Of a DNA stretch of 64,000 bases, positions 23,966 to 36,400 are shown piece by piece. Every line of letters starts with the position of its first letter. Positions within the stretch are counted from its first letter, which is position 1. Below the pieces are notes generated by a model. That model was not told the origin of the DNA, did no database searches, and saw nothing but the letters and a program-made list of their open reading frames with translations. This DNA comes from Paragonimus skrjabini miyazakii. Taxonomy: Eukaryota > Platyhelminthes > Trematoda > Plagiorchiida > Troglotrematidae. A program made the position numbers and the translations under genes. Where the stretch lies: assembly GCA_014338405.1 (NCBI GenBank), contig JTDE01001011.1, forward strand, positions 72,538 through 136,537. The letters run 5' to 3'.

Positions 23966-26900
23966 AAAGGCAGATAAACTATAACAACAGTAAACCTCGA
24001 GTTTAGTAACTCTTTTCGAAACGGATTGGACGCAAAGTATATGTGGATGAGAGAGCAGAAATCAGTTACGAGTGACGTTCAGTTTACAGTCGAGTATTAT
24101 TTGAGTCTGCAGATTCGGTACAATGTTGTTCCATTTAGAAGTATACAAGAAGCAAACTGCTTTAGATTTCATTATGAGTTAAGGAATTTCACAACTGAAA
24201 ATTGCATGTGAGAATAACAAAACTGAGAAATACGATTGTTTTTATGTAACACCCCACGATTAAATTGAATTGTAAAAGATGCCCATCGTATTAGTGAATT
24301 GGTAGTGAAGATCGACCTGTTATTCTAGTGTCTTGATGTTCATAACTCTCCACCTGCTTAGGTATCGGTAATTTCGTCAATTGTAAAGTTAGCCTTTCTT
24401 TTCTATTTACGTTCAGTGTCCAAGCTGTCTGAGTTTTATACCAAAGTTTATATGGTGCTAGCTACAGCAAGCTAAGTAGCACTTCCCAGTCTTCAGTCTC
24501 AAACGGTGATCTTGGAACCATCAATCAAAGCTAACCTCAGTTAGGCGTCTAGACAGTTTCCTTTTGTGTTACGATTCAATGACACTAGTGAAACCTAATC
24601 GCCCACACTGGTTGAACCTATCGTTCTACTCAACCCGGACTCAGTGATCTACTTGAGTGAATTAACTTCCAATGGATTTTCGTTGTCACCGCATGAAACT
24701 CATTCACATTGTAGTGTGACATCAGTCTGTCTTCGCCGTTCACCTAAAAGTCCAAAAACTGTCAGTCATTTTCCAAAAGTGTCAACGCGGTCGCTTAAGG
24801 GAGATCCTAAACAGCGTCACCGTTCCTCAGTTATATTCGTAGAACATATTGCAAATATACGATGATTCTGTGCTGTTCACTCAACGTGATTCCTAGCTTT
24901 TTCTGCCCTAACTTGTTGTTGCTTTAATTTCTGTGAACAATTTATTCGCAGCTTCTGTTTAATCCAGTTATCAGTTATCACGAATTGTCAAAATACTCTG
25001 CATTCTCTCTGGTTAAAAAATACACATCGATGATTGCGATTCGAAAGAATGCCTAGCCGGCATCTCATTCCAGAACGTTGTAAACCATACTTTTATTTAC
25101 AGTCGTTCACTGCATTCTATACTAATATTTCATATAAGTATAAAAAATCCCAACTGAAGGGTCACTTCATCCAAGATACATAAATCAGTGAGTTGTTATT
25201 GGCCAGTGAACTAGTTCTAATTTATTGCATTATCAGTTTTGAAATGTATTTTCTATCAATGTCAAAAAATAGGCAATGCGATTGCTCTTCTTTAATTTTG
25301 AAAGGGTTTACTGGTAATGTCTCCATTATCATCCAATGAATGTTTGAACAAATAAGAATTTTTTTTAAATAGTTTTCATTTGGTAGTATTTATGGGATTA
25401 AGTTATTAGTTACTCAATTTTATTCTCATAAAGCATCGACACCGTTGAAAGTAACAATCAACCAGTTAGTTTCCTCTATTCTCCTATAGTTACACCGTTA
25501 CTCCATCAAATGTCTCATGGTTTGCTTTGTTCGTGCAATTACCAAACGCAAATGTTGTATGCACGTAACCATTAGTAATGAATTGTGACAGGCAAACACT
25601 AACAAACCAACAGGATACCATCTGCACCCAGGAGCAAACTTATACAATTACCTCTTCTTTTTGCCATATTTCCCACATCTTCAAGAGGACGATAACTATT
25701 TTGAACAAACAAACATTGGTAGAGGGTTATTGATTAAATTTCGTTCGTGTAGCCCTTATTGAAAACGAAACACCCACGTACGTTAAAAAACTTCCAGACT
25801 ACACCACCAATCTATGCGTTGTAATTTTTCCCAAATAATTGCGTTTGCAATTTTTGCTCGAACACTTCAACCTATCGATTGAGTACACTTCCGACTAGAG
25901 ACTGACGTACACCGGAAATCAAACGCCTCAAATTTACTGGCACTGCGATAGTAAGCCCGTGGACCCCAACATCACTTCCAGTTGACTTGCTTTTAAACCC
26001 CGTAAAATCTTTGTAGGGCTGAGAATAGGAGTGTAGACCGATCAGGCCAAAACCTTGATACCAGGAATAGTGTTTCGTACATTTGTTGTAGAAGGTTTGC
26101 TTGTTCTGATGCGTTGTCTCACCAAAAGTACACGACTCCTTGTTAAATTAAATTGATTAGGTGTAATAAAAAACCCTCAATGACATAACCAGTTTACACA
26201 CGCCGATTTTCGGAAATGTCGCTTATGTGATAAGCCGACGCCCTAAGGTAATATGACGGCTGGTCCACACATCCTCCTTCCAGCAGTCATGCCATAACTA
26301 CCCCCATACATTAGACTCCTCCATATTAATCTTCTCCCATTATTGAATTCAACATGATGCTCTTGTTAAAGCCAAGGACTGTGTTTCTCAAACCACAATT
26401 GTCCACGTTCTGTCTGATATTGTTTCAGCAGGCTTGCTCTGCCATTTTTCTCATACTTCACTCGTACAGTTTTACTTAGCTGCCGTTGCACAATTTTTGC
26501 GCGAACGTTAAGCTCTATTGTCTATCTGAGCTCAGGAGCCTTGATGGCTGCTATTCATAATGTTTTATCTGTCCCGCTTTTCAAAGAGTGTTCATGACTC
26601 GCTTTGCATAACTTACACTATATGCCTTGAACTCTGAAAGCAGCACGCAATAGTGTTTTCGTACACTCGAATACTATAAGAAATACATTGCACATGCAGC
26701 TGCATATATTGAAACGAAAGTTTCCTCTTTTCCCATTCGATCACGTGGTCTCATTGTGGACAGAATAAGTATGTAATCAGTTGACTTTGTCATCTAACGA
26801 TGAGGTTACAAGTAAGCCATTGTCTAATGTTGCTTTAGGTTGAATATGACTCATATCTTAATCTTAACATGCATGATATCGGCCTGAAGAATTTACCTTT

Positions 26901-29900
26901 GATCAGTGTTTCACTTTGACAGTGCTACGGTAAAGTGTCCGTACACTTTTTGTTTATCGTTGTTCGTATTTTTTATTCACCACCTTCCTTTTAAAAACTG
27001 CACAAGCAAAATTATGTCAAATGCTCTCCAGTAAGATATCCTTGGTTGTTACAAAAAATGAGTGCTCTGTAATTAGTAAGAAAGAGGTTGTTGAAAATTG
27101 TTTGGTATGGGGGGGCACACGGTGTATAAGAACGGAAGCAATTCAGTTGTACAGAACACGTTCAGTTGCATACGGCAAAATAATTTACTATAATAAACCA
27201 CCTGTTTAGGCTGATTATATTTAATGAATAGTCACACAGGAACGGGTTTTCCGTTTAGAAAGTATTGGTGACTTGAAAAGAGCAAAGTGATCATTTTATT
27301 TATCATCACAAAACATAAATCAATATTGAAATAGTGCTAGTGCTGATGACTGAATTATGAATAACTAAATCTTGACGGTTAGATTAAGCCTTCTAACCCA
27401 TATGTACGTTGCAAAACGCATCTGTAATATAGACCAGTACACCGAAAAAGGTATTAAAAAGGCTGTAGGGTCACGGCTTCTTAGTGAGGGGACAACAGTG
27501 TTTTGTTGAAATGACGGGAGAGGTATTTGCAACTATACTTCATATAAATGAATACTGATTGAGAAAGACAACATCCATTCAAAGATTCTCGCACAACTTA
27601 CAGAAGGACATTTGGGCCTTTGACCGCGATATCCAACGACAGGAATCGCATAGTATATTTTAGTTCACAAGACAGTTGAAGGTAATTGTGTCTTCGCAGG
27701 TCGTAGTTTAGCGATTTGTTATTTTATCGAAGATGGTAATATATGGTTGCAAATAACTACAGAACGCCCAGCGATGCATAGGCTTTTTCGTAAAAGTTAT
27801 CGATAACTATTGTAATGAAATGCCATTTGCTAATCGAATCATCCAAAAAAACGACGATTTACCTTCTCATTGAGCTCCAGAGACTGAGCAACAATAGGAC
27901 ATTGCTCACGATACCATGTCCATATTTGTTTTGTTATAAAACTCTGTAACGACTGGTTTTTATGATATATCTCGTATCTGGCCATCTACTATGTGGTGGA
28001 AGGGTAATGCATATGATTTTTCTTTACTTGTCTGATGGCGGACTAATAGCTGATTACCGATTACTGGATTGCTGGGTTACTGATTACCAATGGAAAACTC
28101 TGTCATACACTGAGAGTATTTTTGAGTGAATCTCTTGTGATAGCTCACTTTGATTTTCGCCAAACTTTCCGGGGAAAGTAATTCATTATTTCGGAAGTAA
28201 GTCTGCTAATCATGGACTTGCGAAAAGGGTTTTATTGTTATATAACAATATTTCTACCATAGATTATTCATCAAGCTCGAAACGACACCATTGGACAGAA
28301 GGTGACCAAATATAAATGGGGTTGAGAAAGACCTAGGCACGACAACATATTCCATGTGTATTTCTTCTTATACGGTTGACTATCATTTAGAAGTTGATGT
28401 CGAATTACTAAGGATTTTTTTCTACTACATAGCTTAACACTATATAATTAATTATCGAAGACATCAGCGATTCGTCAGTAGTCAGCTCAAAGTCGATGTT
28501 ATATGTTCTCGTGCAAGTTGTAGCGAAAGACTAGACAGTTTCACTCACGCGAATGTAAAGGATCTTTGGTTATCACCGAATCTCAGATTACAATTTATTG
28601 AGCAAAACCTCTTCTGACTTACGCCATCTTTTGAAGACTGTTGTCTCAGGCTTAGCATATCAAAGGAATTCAACAGAGTGTTTCGGTCCACAAAACCCCA
28701 TGCGCACAGAGTGAACCAGCAAAACTTCCCAGCTATAGTAACCCGAGAAAATGTATTTTTCTAGATATCCCAGCAATAATCAAAATATTTTTCATGCCTG
28801 TTGCGCACGAATGTTTTGTTACTTCGCTTTTTACCGGAGGTATCAACCCATACTTAGCGCTGTTCCATTCTCATGTGCAGTTGTTTGCATACAACCGATT
28901 ATGTGGTTTGCTGAACAATATACTGCTCAGTGGTTTTCCTGGTTCGCATTATACAGAGTTTTGGTAGAATCGTTTTTCTGAGGCGGACGAGACTGCCATT
29001 GCCAAGAACAGCAATTCAATTTTCCCAGAGTTGCACTACGGTGGGTCAGTTGCTTGTCTGCTCTGCTTAGACGCGGTTTATCACAGTTAGTCTTAGAGCA
29101 AGTCGGAATCAGTTAACTTTCTCTCCCGCAACAAAATTGGAAATGTACGGTTTGTTGCTTTCCTCATCATGGCCTTCCGGTACATCCCCGCTAATATTAC
29201 GTATACAGATAGAAGACGAACAATTCAGAAAGGATATTGTAGGTCATCATTTGTAACTCTCCTTGGCACCATGCGGCCTTGAATAAACTTCCATTACAGG
29301 CATGTTACCGTTGTAAATTACTACCTACCAAGCATCGTATTTACAGTGAACGTTTGATAAATATTTCCTTTACAAACACTTGCTTACACTACATACGTTT
29401 ATTGCGGGTTTTCTTCTTACTGTCAGGTGCACCTCATCGGTGCCCAGTTTTCATATCGGGAGTTGGCTGTTTGAAAATTAGCTGTAAATCGTTTGCATCG
29501 TTCATTTCCTTCAGGTTAACGTATAAAAGGTTAGACAGGAGATAAAAACTTAACACTATTGTTGTAGTGTCAAAACAGTCTAGTTTGCTACCGTCTTCAA
29601 GGAAATATCATTATCTTTCGCCATTCTGTTTCTACTGGAATATGATTGAAAAAGAGTTCTGTAAAACGGAGTGGAATCAGTAATTTTAATGTGTATATTA
29701 TTAGACAGATACTCCCGTTGGAAAATGATACTACTTTTTCGAAGATAGATATGGTGAGCCTCTAAAGCTTACTGAGAGGAGTTGAACAACAAATTAGGAA
29801 TTCCCCTAGAAAGAACTTTTTTTCTGGCACGCTCTATAAATGTCAAACACCGAATCCAGCACTTTCTTTTAGAATGGGCCAGTTGAACAGACTATTGGTC

Positions 29901-30050
29901 TTCTATTGATCTCCTTCTGGATGGATATATTGATCAATTCTTTTCAGGAGCAACAGGAAGAAGTCCAGTAAATGCATTACATGAGTCGCGCTGATTCTGG
30001 ATGAATCAGAAGAAGAATTGTGAATACTGCAAGTTTCAGGGGGCAATTTA
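23966..30050. other. non-coding stretch, nothing recognised
   Basis: I find no domain-bearing frame, tRNA, tandem array or repeat that I could match to other parts of the window. Short frames (for example 24644-24865, 28751-28981) have no coding signs beyond being open. Confidence 0.5.
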
Positions 30051-30054
30051 GTTA

Positions 30055-30215
30055 TAGAACGGCGACCTTGGGACTCGAACCTTCTGGCCACCAGATGGGG
30101 CGTGAACAGGCCACCCCGTATTCCCAAAAGTCTGAACGTGTTCAATGCTAACAGGGTCCCCTTACGACAATCCCTTATCGACAGAATGAACTCTGATCTG
30201 CTTGTTTTCATACCG
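30055..30215 (-). repeat. tRNA-like SINE head, different family
   Basis: On the minus strand GGCCAGAAGGTTCGAGTCCC is a good B box (GGTTCGAGTCC), with GTGGCCTGTTCACGCC upstream at a plausible distance as a weak A box. An overlapping minus frame (29903-30211) is probably incidental. No hammerhead parts are present. Confidence 0.45.
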
Positions 30216-32858
30216 CTCAGTTCAATTGTTTACGCTACTGTCTTACATGATGCCAACTGCTAATGGTTGGTTTCCATACACAAAACTCACTTGGTTGTAA
30301 GTTGTACATTACTGCTGGTTTTTAATTTGTAATTTAACGAATCAGTTCGATCTGAGTAAACTTTCAACATTTCATCTTGTTGTGTCCGAATCAACAGCTG
30401 CTCTGATAGACGATGTATAACCAAGGACCCTACCAAATTCTACAAATGAATGTTAGGGAGTTGCTGCGACGAATTTTGAAAAACTGCCATGCGGAAAGCA
30501 AAAAATAATTATTTTTATGTCGATTATTTTGTAAGGATAGCTTGCTTGAGTAAATCAACAAACTACTTGACCACTTGAGGTTTCTAATACAGCAATACGT
30601 TTTCCGTTTACTGTTTCAATTAAAAATTTCATAGTAATCATTTGAGCGATGTTGGAGCATAGATCTACCCGGACCTCTCAATCGCCAGTTAAACAACTGC
30701 CGTCTCAGACCTCCTGTACATTAGTCAGTTAACGATCTAACTATGTACGGCATCTTGCATTTGAAAACCGGAGTAGCACGCTAAAAACAGATTTGTTGGG
30801 CTCTGAACAGATGAATCCGATAACCGTCTATGCAACTACCAACCAACATGACTACAAACAATTGGAAATAATTAATGACATCTAATGTAACATGTCAGCC
30901 GAAGACCTAAAATTGTAACTGTAACAAATGAACATGCCCCATTCTTTGTTGCCAAAGTTGACCGGACTCGAAACACACGAAATACCCCAAATTAAAATAA
31001 TAGTAGATGGAATTACGGCGTTTGTCATTTACTACATATTTTGTGTTGGCGAGAACAGGCTACGAATGGAAATGGATGAACAGAAATCTAGACCTGGGGT
31101 AAGTAGTTGAAAGTAAGGGGTCGTTCACAGGGTTTGCCTTCGACGTGATCGGACATCCAGAACATCGTTCGAAAGGCAAGTGTAGTTGAGTGTTTAAATC
31201 GGCTAAGTTGACCACGCCTTGTGCGAGTACGGTGTCGCAGTGGATCACGCGGTTGTCAAACAAGAACGTAGACCATGATTTGAGCACACAGTGCCAATGC
31301 AATTCAATACTTACGAGCTCGGACGAAAGCAATAATTAAGCCTTGCGCTTGGTTTTTAAAAAAACTAATTTCAGCTTGTGAACTTGCGAAGGTATATCAG
31401 CCAAATTCCTCCTACGTGTAGGTGACCCGAATATTGTCTAAACGATGTGGTACCTCGTGTATTTTTAACCGTACAAAGTTTCCAGTCGTAAGAGCAACGA
31501 TTGGAGTTATCAGTACAGTTACTCTGTCTCCTCAAGATACGGTCAAGCAACCTGAACATATCTCACAAACGTATGTGCCGAAACATTTGCGTGCGCTGTG
31601 TTATTCTCATACTGCCTAGTTTTCTATGTTAATGAAATGAGTCGATCAATCTTTTTCCCTAACAAAATTTTTACAATATACCGGAATGAAGTAGTTTCGT
31701 CAATGTGTATTACAGTTTACAGAGGAGACACTATGTTACTTCTTGAGATCACCTTATAGGTACATTGTGCAAGACTCTCCATCAAGAATACCGGTTTGAT
31801 TATCAAGTTGTCAAAGTAATTTTTTGCAAAGTATGCTTCCAATTAACAAAGGACTATTTCAGTAGCACTTTCATTCACCATGGTCGATGATAACTCCCCC
31901 AGATGACTTGAAGTTTTGTCCATAATTTTCTTGATATTCAACTGTTTCTTTTTCCAGTGAAAATTTTCGAATTGCCTGTTTATTGAACTGGGCAATTTTC
32001 CAGAAAATTTTTCAAAAATAAACCCTTTTCTGATTTACTGGTCATTTCCATTCGTTTACTTTGAAGCCGATATTGAACAGTTTTAAGAAGACTTGCAATG
32101 GACCAAATACAACCAAGTATTACTGATGCGAGTTTTGTTGGTTTAACTATCGTTTAGTCAAAGAATGACGCCAATGGATGCTTTTTTCAATGTGTCTTCA
32201 GAACGTGAAGAAATATTAGTTTAGAACTTATATACTGCGTTTTTGAAAATATCGAAATGTCATACCAAAACATTTTGTGGTTTCACCTTCAGACGTTGCA
32301 AAAGAATACTATAGTTTACGTCGAGCAGTATAATACAATTAAATAGTTCGGAATTGTAAATCACAATACAAAATTGTCCCACTAAGTACGGCCAGTGAAA
32401 TTCATGGAACGCACGTGAACAAACCAATACGTCGCATGCCTTTTGGTAACGACTGTAAGTTCTCAGCTATACGCTTGAAACTTCTGATAAATTTCTGTAA
32501 ATGTGTTTCATTTTAGGCGCAACTTAAGTAAGCTAACCACAGATTTCACAACATTGATTTCCAGCTCACTTTTGCAATGTATCAAATCTGTTGAGTCATC
32601 ACATGATGAAAACTTTGATCACATAAGCTTATTCAAAGAACTGTTGAACTTTTGAGAATAAAAACATTAATTCCGTCCAATTTATTTTACTAGGTACATG
32701 TAATGCACAAATATAAATATCCGTACAAGTAATCAAGTGAGTCGTAAACATTATTCGTATAGGTGAAATGATGTTAGACTTGTTGGGTGCACGTGACTCA
32801 CGGATATGTATTATAAATAATGAAACTGAAAGTCTTATTCATTGCTCAAACACAAGGA
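30216..32858. other. non-coding stretch upstream and downstream of candidate exons
   Basis: A minus frame at 31095-31332 (with VLAQGVVNLADLNTQLHLPF) has coding-like composition but no confident splice sites. On the plus strand a consensus donor (GGGGTAAGTAG) lies at 31096-31106. Neither is enough to call a gene. The 3' side of the GPCR gene begins near 32858; an AATAAG-like signal occurs shortly after its stop. Confidence 0.35.
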
Positions 32859-34001
32859 TTATTTGCCAGAACAAAGAGCATGCTTTAACCCACAGAGCAA
32901 ATCTTTGACTTCATTTCTAAACAGTGGATTTGAAATCATGTAAATAGGGAAATTCAAGCAATTGTTAGTGTATACGAGTACATAAGACACAAGCCAACTG
33001 GTATTCCAAGCAATACTTCTTCGTTCATTGTCTGCAGTGCGCAACAGGTTAATAACCGCGAAAGGCAAGGTACAGACTAAAAAGGTAAACGTTACCCATA
33101 ACAAAGTGTTTGTAATGCGGGTCCTTCGAGTTGAACTAATAGGATGCTCTTTCTTTTTTGGTTTCTGTCTAGTCCCGAATGTTATTACTGAGTGATGTCT
33201 ACTTTGATCTGGTTGTCCAAACTTCACGGAAATTCTTTCGACATTTGTACATGTGTTAGGTGGCATTGAATCGCCTTCGATTGTTTGTGGCAGTTGGAAT
33301 TTCGTTAGGGGACTTGGGGTTCCATGGGCAAAATTACTTAATCGCCGTGAATTACGTTTCATTGTCCAGATAATGTAGCCATTACAAAGCAAAATGATGA
33401 TAAACGGTATCACTGAGAGCATGAGGGAATCTAGTATATCCAACCAGAATGCAATCGTATCATCCATATTTGTACAAACCTTCTGATGTTGATGATCGCT
33501 GGCATTTGGAACGTCTATAAGCACAGTGTAGTGAAAATAAATAAAAAATGTTCCTACACACAAAATTCCTAAAACAGGTATTCCCATCATATCAATTGGT
33601 GGCTTGAATTGTCTCTGTGGTAGGAAGACAGCAAAAAATCTCTCCACGCTCAACAGTGCAACAAGAAAGGAGCTTAAGTGTGACAAGACGATTACAGTGG
33701 CACTGAGGGTCTTGCAGGATATCTCACTCAGTGACGGCAAGTACACATTGAACGTGACATTTAACCAAAAGCGGATCAGACCCAAAACCAACACCACACT
33801 GTCCACGATGGCAATAGCAATCAAAGTCGCTCGGCTGGGGAGCCTGACAAACCGTCTACGACTGAGCACAAACAATGCCAGACTGTTCTCTGTTATTCCT
33901 ATAGGTATCAATATCGGCGGAATGTAGTGCCACAACAAAGCATCCAATGTGAATGTATCTTCAGCTGTGACTGTTTCAGTGTCATTCCAATTTCCATTCA
34001 T
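32859..34001 (-). CDS. class A (rhodopsin-like) GPCR, probably a neuropeptide receptor
   Basis: This is an intact intronless frame of 380 codons. Seven hydrophobic segments are visible at about residues 24-47, 58-80, 97-127, 138-162, 186-214, 298-321 and 335-357. Family landmarks are Asn39 in TM1, Asp67 in TM2, Cys96 and Cys176 for the extracellular disulfide, Glu120-Arg121-Phe122 in place of DRY, Pro199 in TM5, Cys-Thr-Leu-Pro (310-313) in place of CWLP and Asn350-Phe-Pro-Ile-Tyr354 in place of NPxxY. The usual TM4 tryptophan is absent. N-glycosylation sites are Asn6 and Asn81. The basic third inner loop (about 215-297) is long. It should sit in the plasma membrane and couple an extracellular ligand to G proteins. 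The N(F)P-Y ending resembles FMRFamide and related peptide receptors of invertebrates; the ligand is unknown. A TATA-like CATATAAATG lies about 60 bases upstream of the ATG. No neighbouring gene suggests a partner. Confidence 0.9.
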   Translation of the reverse strand: MNGNWNDTETVTAEDTFTLDALLWHYIPPILIPIGITENSLALFVLSRRRFVRLPSRATLIAIAIVDSVVLVLGLIRFWLNVTFNVYLPSLSEISCKTLSATVIVLSHLSSFLVALLSVERFFAVFLPQRQFKPPIDMMGIPVLGILCVGTFFIYFHYTVLIDVPNASDHQHQKVCTNMDDTIAFWLDILDSLMLSVIPFIIILLCNGYIIWTMKRNSRRLSNFAHGTPSPLTKFQLPQTIEGDSMPPNTCTNVERISVKFGQPDQSRHHSVITFGTRQKPKKKEHPISSTRRTRITNTLLWVTFTFLVCTLPFAVINLLRTADNERRSIAWNTSWLVSYVLVYTNNCLNFPIYMISNPLFRNEVKDLLCGLKHALCSGK

Positions 34002-35549
34002 GACCGAATGCTAGTAGACGTAAGTGGTAGTGCCAGCCCAGTATATCCAGTGGGGACATTTATATGGATGAATGGCGGTGGGAACGCTGGTTGGTCAGAT
34101 GGGTCTGTTTGATCAATGAAAAAACGTGACCGTTTGCTCGCGTCTGATTGGCTAAATCGAGTTTACACAAAGGGATGGGTTTTGATATAGAAACTGAGTC
34201 CACAAAACAGCTCCGTTCTGGTATATGCACACTGCAATGAATTTTTGCGATCTGTAAGCAATAGTTTGTGTGATATTGTAGGACCAGTGATTATTTTGGC
34301 AACGACGAAAGCAAATCTTGTGAGAAAGTGGCCGGCTGTGTTCTGTTTGATTGGTCATTACATAAAAACAAACATACATAAAAAATAGGAATAAGTGGCT
34401 ACGACAAACTTATACAGCTAATTCAGTTCATTCCAGTACGACCAGACTGAAGCATTGACCCAACGTTAACCGGTTAACTAGACGTCTGTTGCCTTGAAAG
34501 TCGAATATGCGTTCACGTTCAACCAGCCTCGCAGTGCCGGACTGTGTGCTGGTTATGTAGGATTGGATTCATGATCACGTGACAGGTTTTTCTGACTGGC
34601 GCTTCATTTGCTATCTGCACTGTTTACGTCATCTTATAAGAAGATGAACAGGTTAGCGTTGGAAAGTGGATAAAGTTTGACGTTTCAAAAAATTACAGCT
34701 GATCCTACGGAGGGTTGTTAGCATTTTTAAAAGTACAAAGAATTTATCATAAGCTATTTGGAAATATCAAACGGTACTTTACAGACAGAGATGAACGATA
34801 CTATCATGACGAGCGAAACAACGAATAGAGCGTTTAGTTCCACGTGTAACAAGATATGCTTTAATCCTTACATCCAATTTTCAGTTCAATTTCTTTACAG
34901 GAATCTTATGGAAGTTATTCAACAGGACTCTCTAGTGACTTCCGTATTGCTCTGTTGCTCATCTAGCAAAGCGATTGTCACTTTTGAGTATGCTTTTCCT
35001 GTTGCTGATTCCAATCAAGCTGTTGCTTAGATTTTGCATATTTGAGTTTTTCCTAAGTATAGAAAAATAAATAGAATCGTCAATAAATATATTTACATTC
35101 GATTTGTATGTGCATTCATGAATATTTAACACATCTGTGGAATTACGCCTACCTAAGTGATGAAAAAGAATTTACTACAAACAGATGTGTTACATGATAA
35201 TACCATTAGATGGAACTTCAGAAGGGGGACGAATAACATCTCAACTTCAGGGTTACGATAGAAGCTTGTCAAAAATTTGCAAGAGTATTAATCTTTTCAA
35301 TCGATAATCAACCCGCAATGTACAGTATTCAAGACCGTAAATTGTATGCTCGGACGCCGGAAAGTGCTTTGTTGTCTTTCATTTGTTTGAACTACCAAGC
35401 AGCCGTATTATAATAGCTAGAAAAAGCTCCACTATCTGCGTGCTATAACCCGAAGGTGTGCCTATCTGTTCTAGCGACTAAGGTTTTGGAACGGGTAACT
35501 CGTAGCCTTGATCTCATTGAGACCTATCACTGGTAATTAGTAGAGGATT
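34002..35549. other. GPCR upstream region and non-coding stretch
   Basis: 34058-34068 reads, on the minus strand, as a TATA-like box for the GPCR. A plus-strand frame of 90 codons (34758-35030) is followed by AATAAA at 35064-35069 and again near 35089, so a small or terminal exon is conceivable, but the product resembles nothing I know. Confidence 0.35.
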
Positions 35550-35900
35550 TGTTTGATGTAGTCTGAATCTCACCCATAACTGGCCAAAGCTGTCGCATTC
35601 CCATAGACTATCCAGTCGGCCCCTTTCGAAAGGAATCACCAGACTCGAGTTTCGCTCTCAGTAGAGCTCATCAGTAGTGCATATCCTCGCCACTACTCGG
35701 ACTAGAGCTCCGGCCACGCTGTTCATGAGGCAACCGTTATGATCATTGCGCTATTGACCTCACACCAAACACGACCGAATTATCATATGTGGACGCTCAA
35801 TCACTTTAGATTGTGGGTAACGATCAGGTTGCCCGATCGCCTCAATAGGAAACACAGTAGCTATCCCGTGGACAACCCCATGACTACGATCTCCCACTGA
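35550..35900 (-). mobile_element. hammerhead SINE, copy d (best preserved)
   Basis: Read on the minus strand it contains an upstream block (35900-35790) also found at 36210-36350, an A-box region at 35757-35738, a B box AGCTCTAGTCC at 35708-35698, a well-paired hammerhead at 35680-35637 and the tail (GTCTATGGGAATGCGACAG). It aligns end to end with copy a at 1-240. The upstream block shared with 36210-36350 suggests the element is longer than the tRNA part or was inserted as a dimer. Confidence 0.8.
35637..35680 (-). ncRNA. hammerhead ribozyme (type I) in SINE copy d
   Basis: Minus-strand order: stem I strand GCACTA, core CTGATGA, helix II GCTCT-ACTG-AGAGC (five pairs, four-base loop), core GAA, helix III ACTCGAGT (an eight-base palindrome), then C as the cleavage base (GTC), then stem I strand TGGTG, which pairs with CACTA. 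All core bases expected of a hammerhead are present. Predicted self-cleavage falls between 35642 and 35641. The palindromic helix III is too short to fold well alone, so a dimer is the likely active form. Confidence 0.85.
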
Positions 35901-35929
35901 GTGAAAGTTGCGTAACCCAGGCATTACTC

Positions 35930-36185
35930 TCAAGCGAATGTAGTTATGTGTTTATAGGTGATAATTCGATTGCATCTGATGTGAAGTAAATGATGCTGTG
36001 GTTAAAATTTTGCCTCAAGAAAGCATAGCAGGAGCTCTAGTCATGACCGAGTATAGATCTACCGAAAATGATCTGACTAGAAAGTCTATGGAAATGCAAC
36101 AGCAGCAATCAATTGTAAATGATATTCAGTTTATATCTGCTAATTCCACAACTACTTTCCAGTACTCGGAATGTTGCTGCACAAG
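35930..36185 (+). mobile_element. hammerhead SINE, copy e (diverged)
   Basis: It shares CTCAAGCGAATGTAGTTATG with copy b, GGAGCTCTAGTC (B box) with copy d, the tail AGAAAGTCTATGGAAATGCAAC and the 3' end CCACAACTACTTTCCAG with copy f. The ribozyme core is no longer recognisable. A frame of 71 codons across it (35998-36213) is probably incidental. Confidence 0.6.
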
Positions 36186-36209
36186 TTTAATGACTTCTGT
36201 GGGTTCAAC

Positions 36210-36400
36210 TTGAAAAGCAGTCCTAGTCGTGGGATTATCGGTTAGACCGTGGCAGGATAGTTAATAGGTCTCCTCTAGAGGCAATCAAACGTTCTGAGAA
36301 TTACTCGTAAGACAACTTGATTGAACATTTGTATATTATAATTTAGTCATGTTTAATAAGAGGTCATTGGTGTAGTGATCAACAACGTTGCGTTGAGACG
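36210..36400 (+). mobile_element. hammerhead SINE, copy e2, 5' part only
   Basis: The upstream block (AGTCGTGGGATTATCGG) and the A box TGGTGTAGTGATC at 36368-36380 match the inverted copy d. The sequence diverges after the A-box region, so the B box, ribozyme and tail are missing. Confidence 0.55.
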
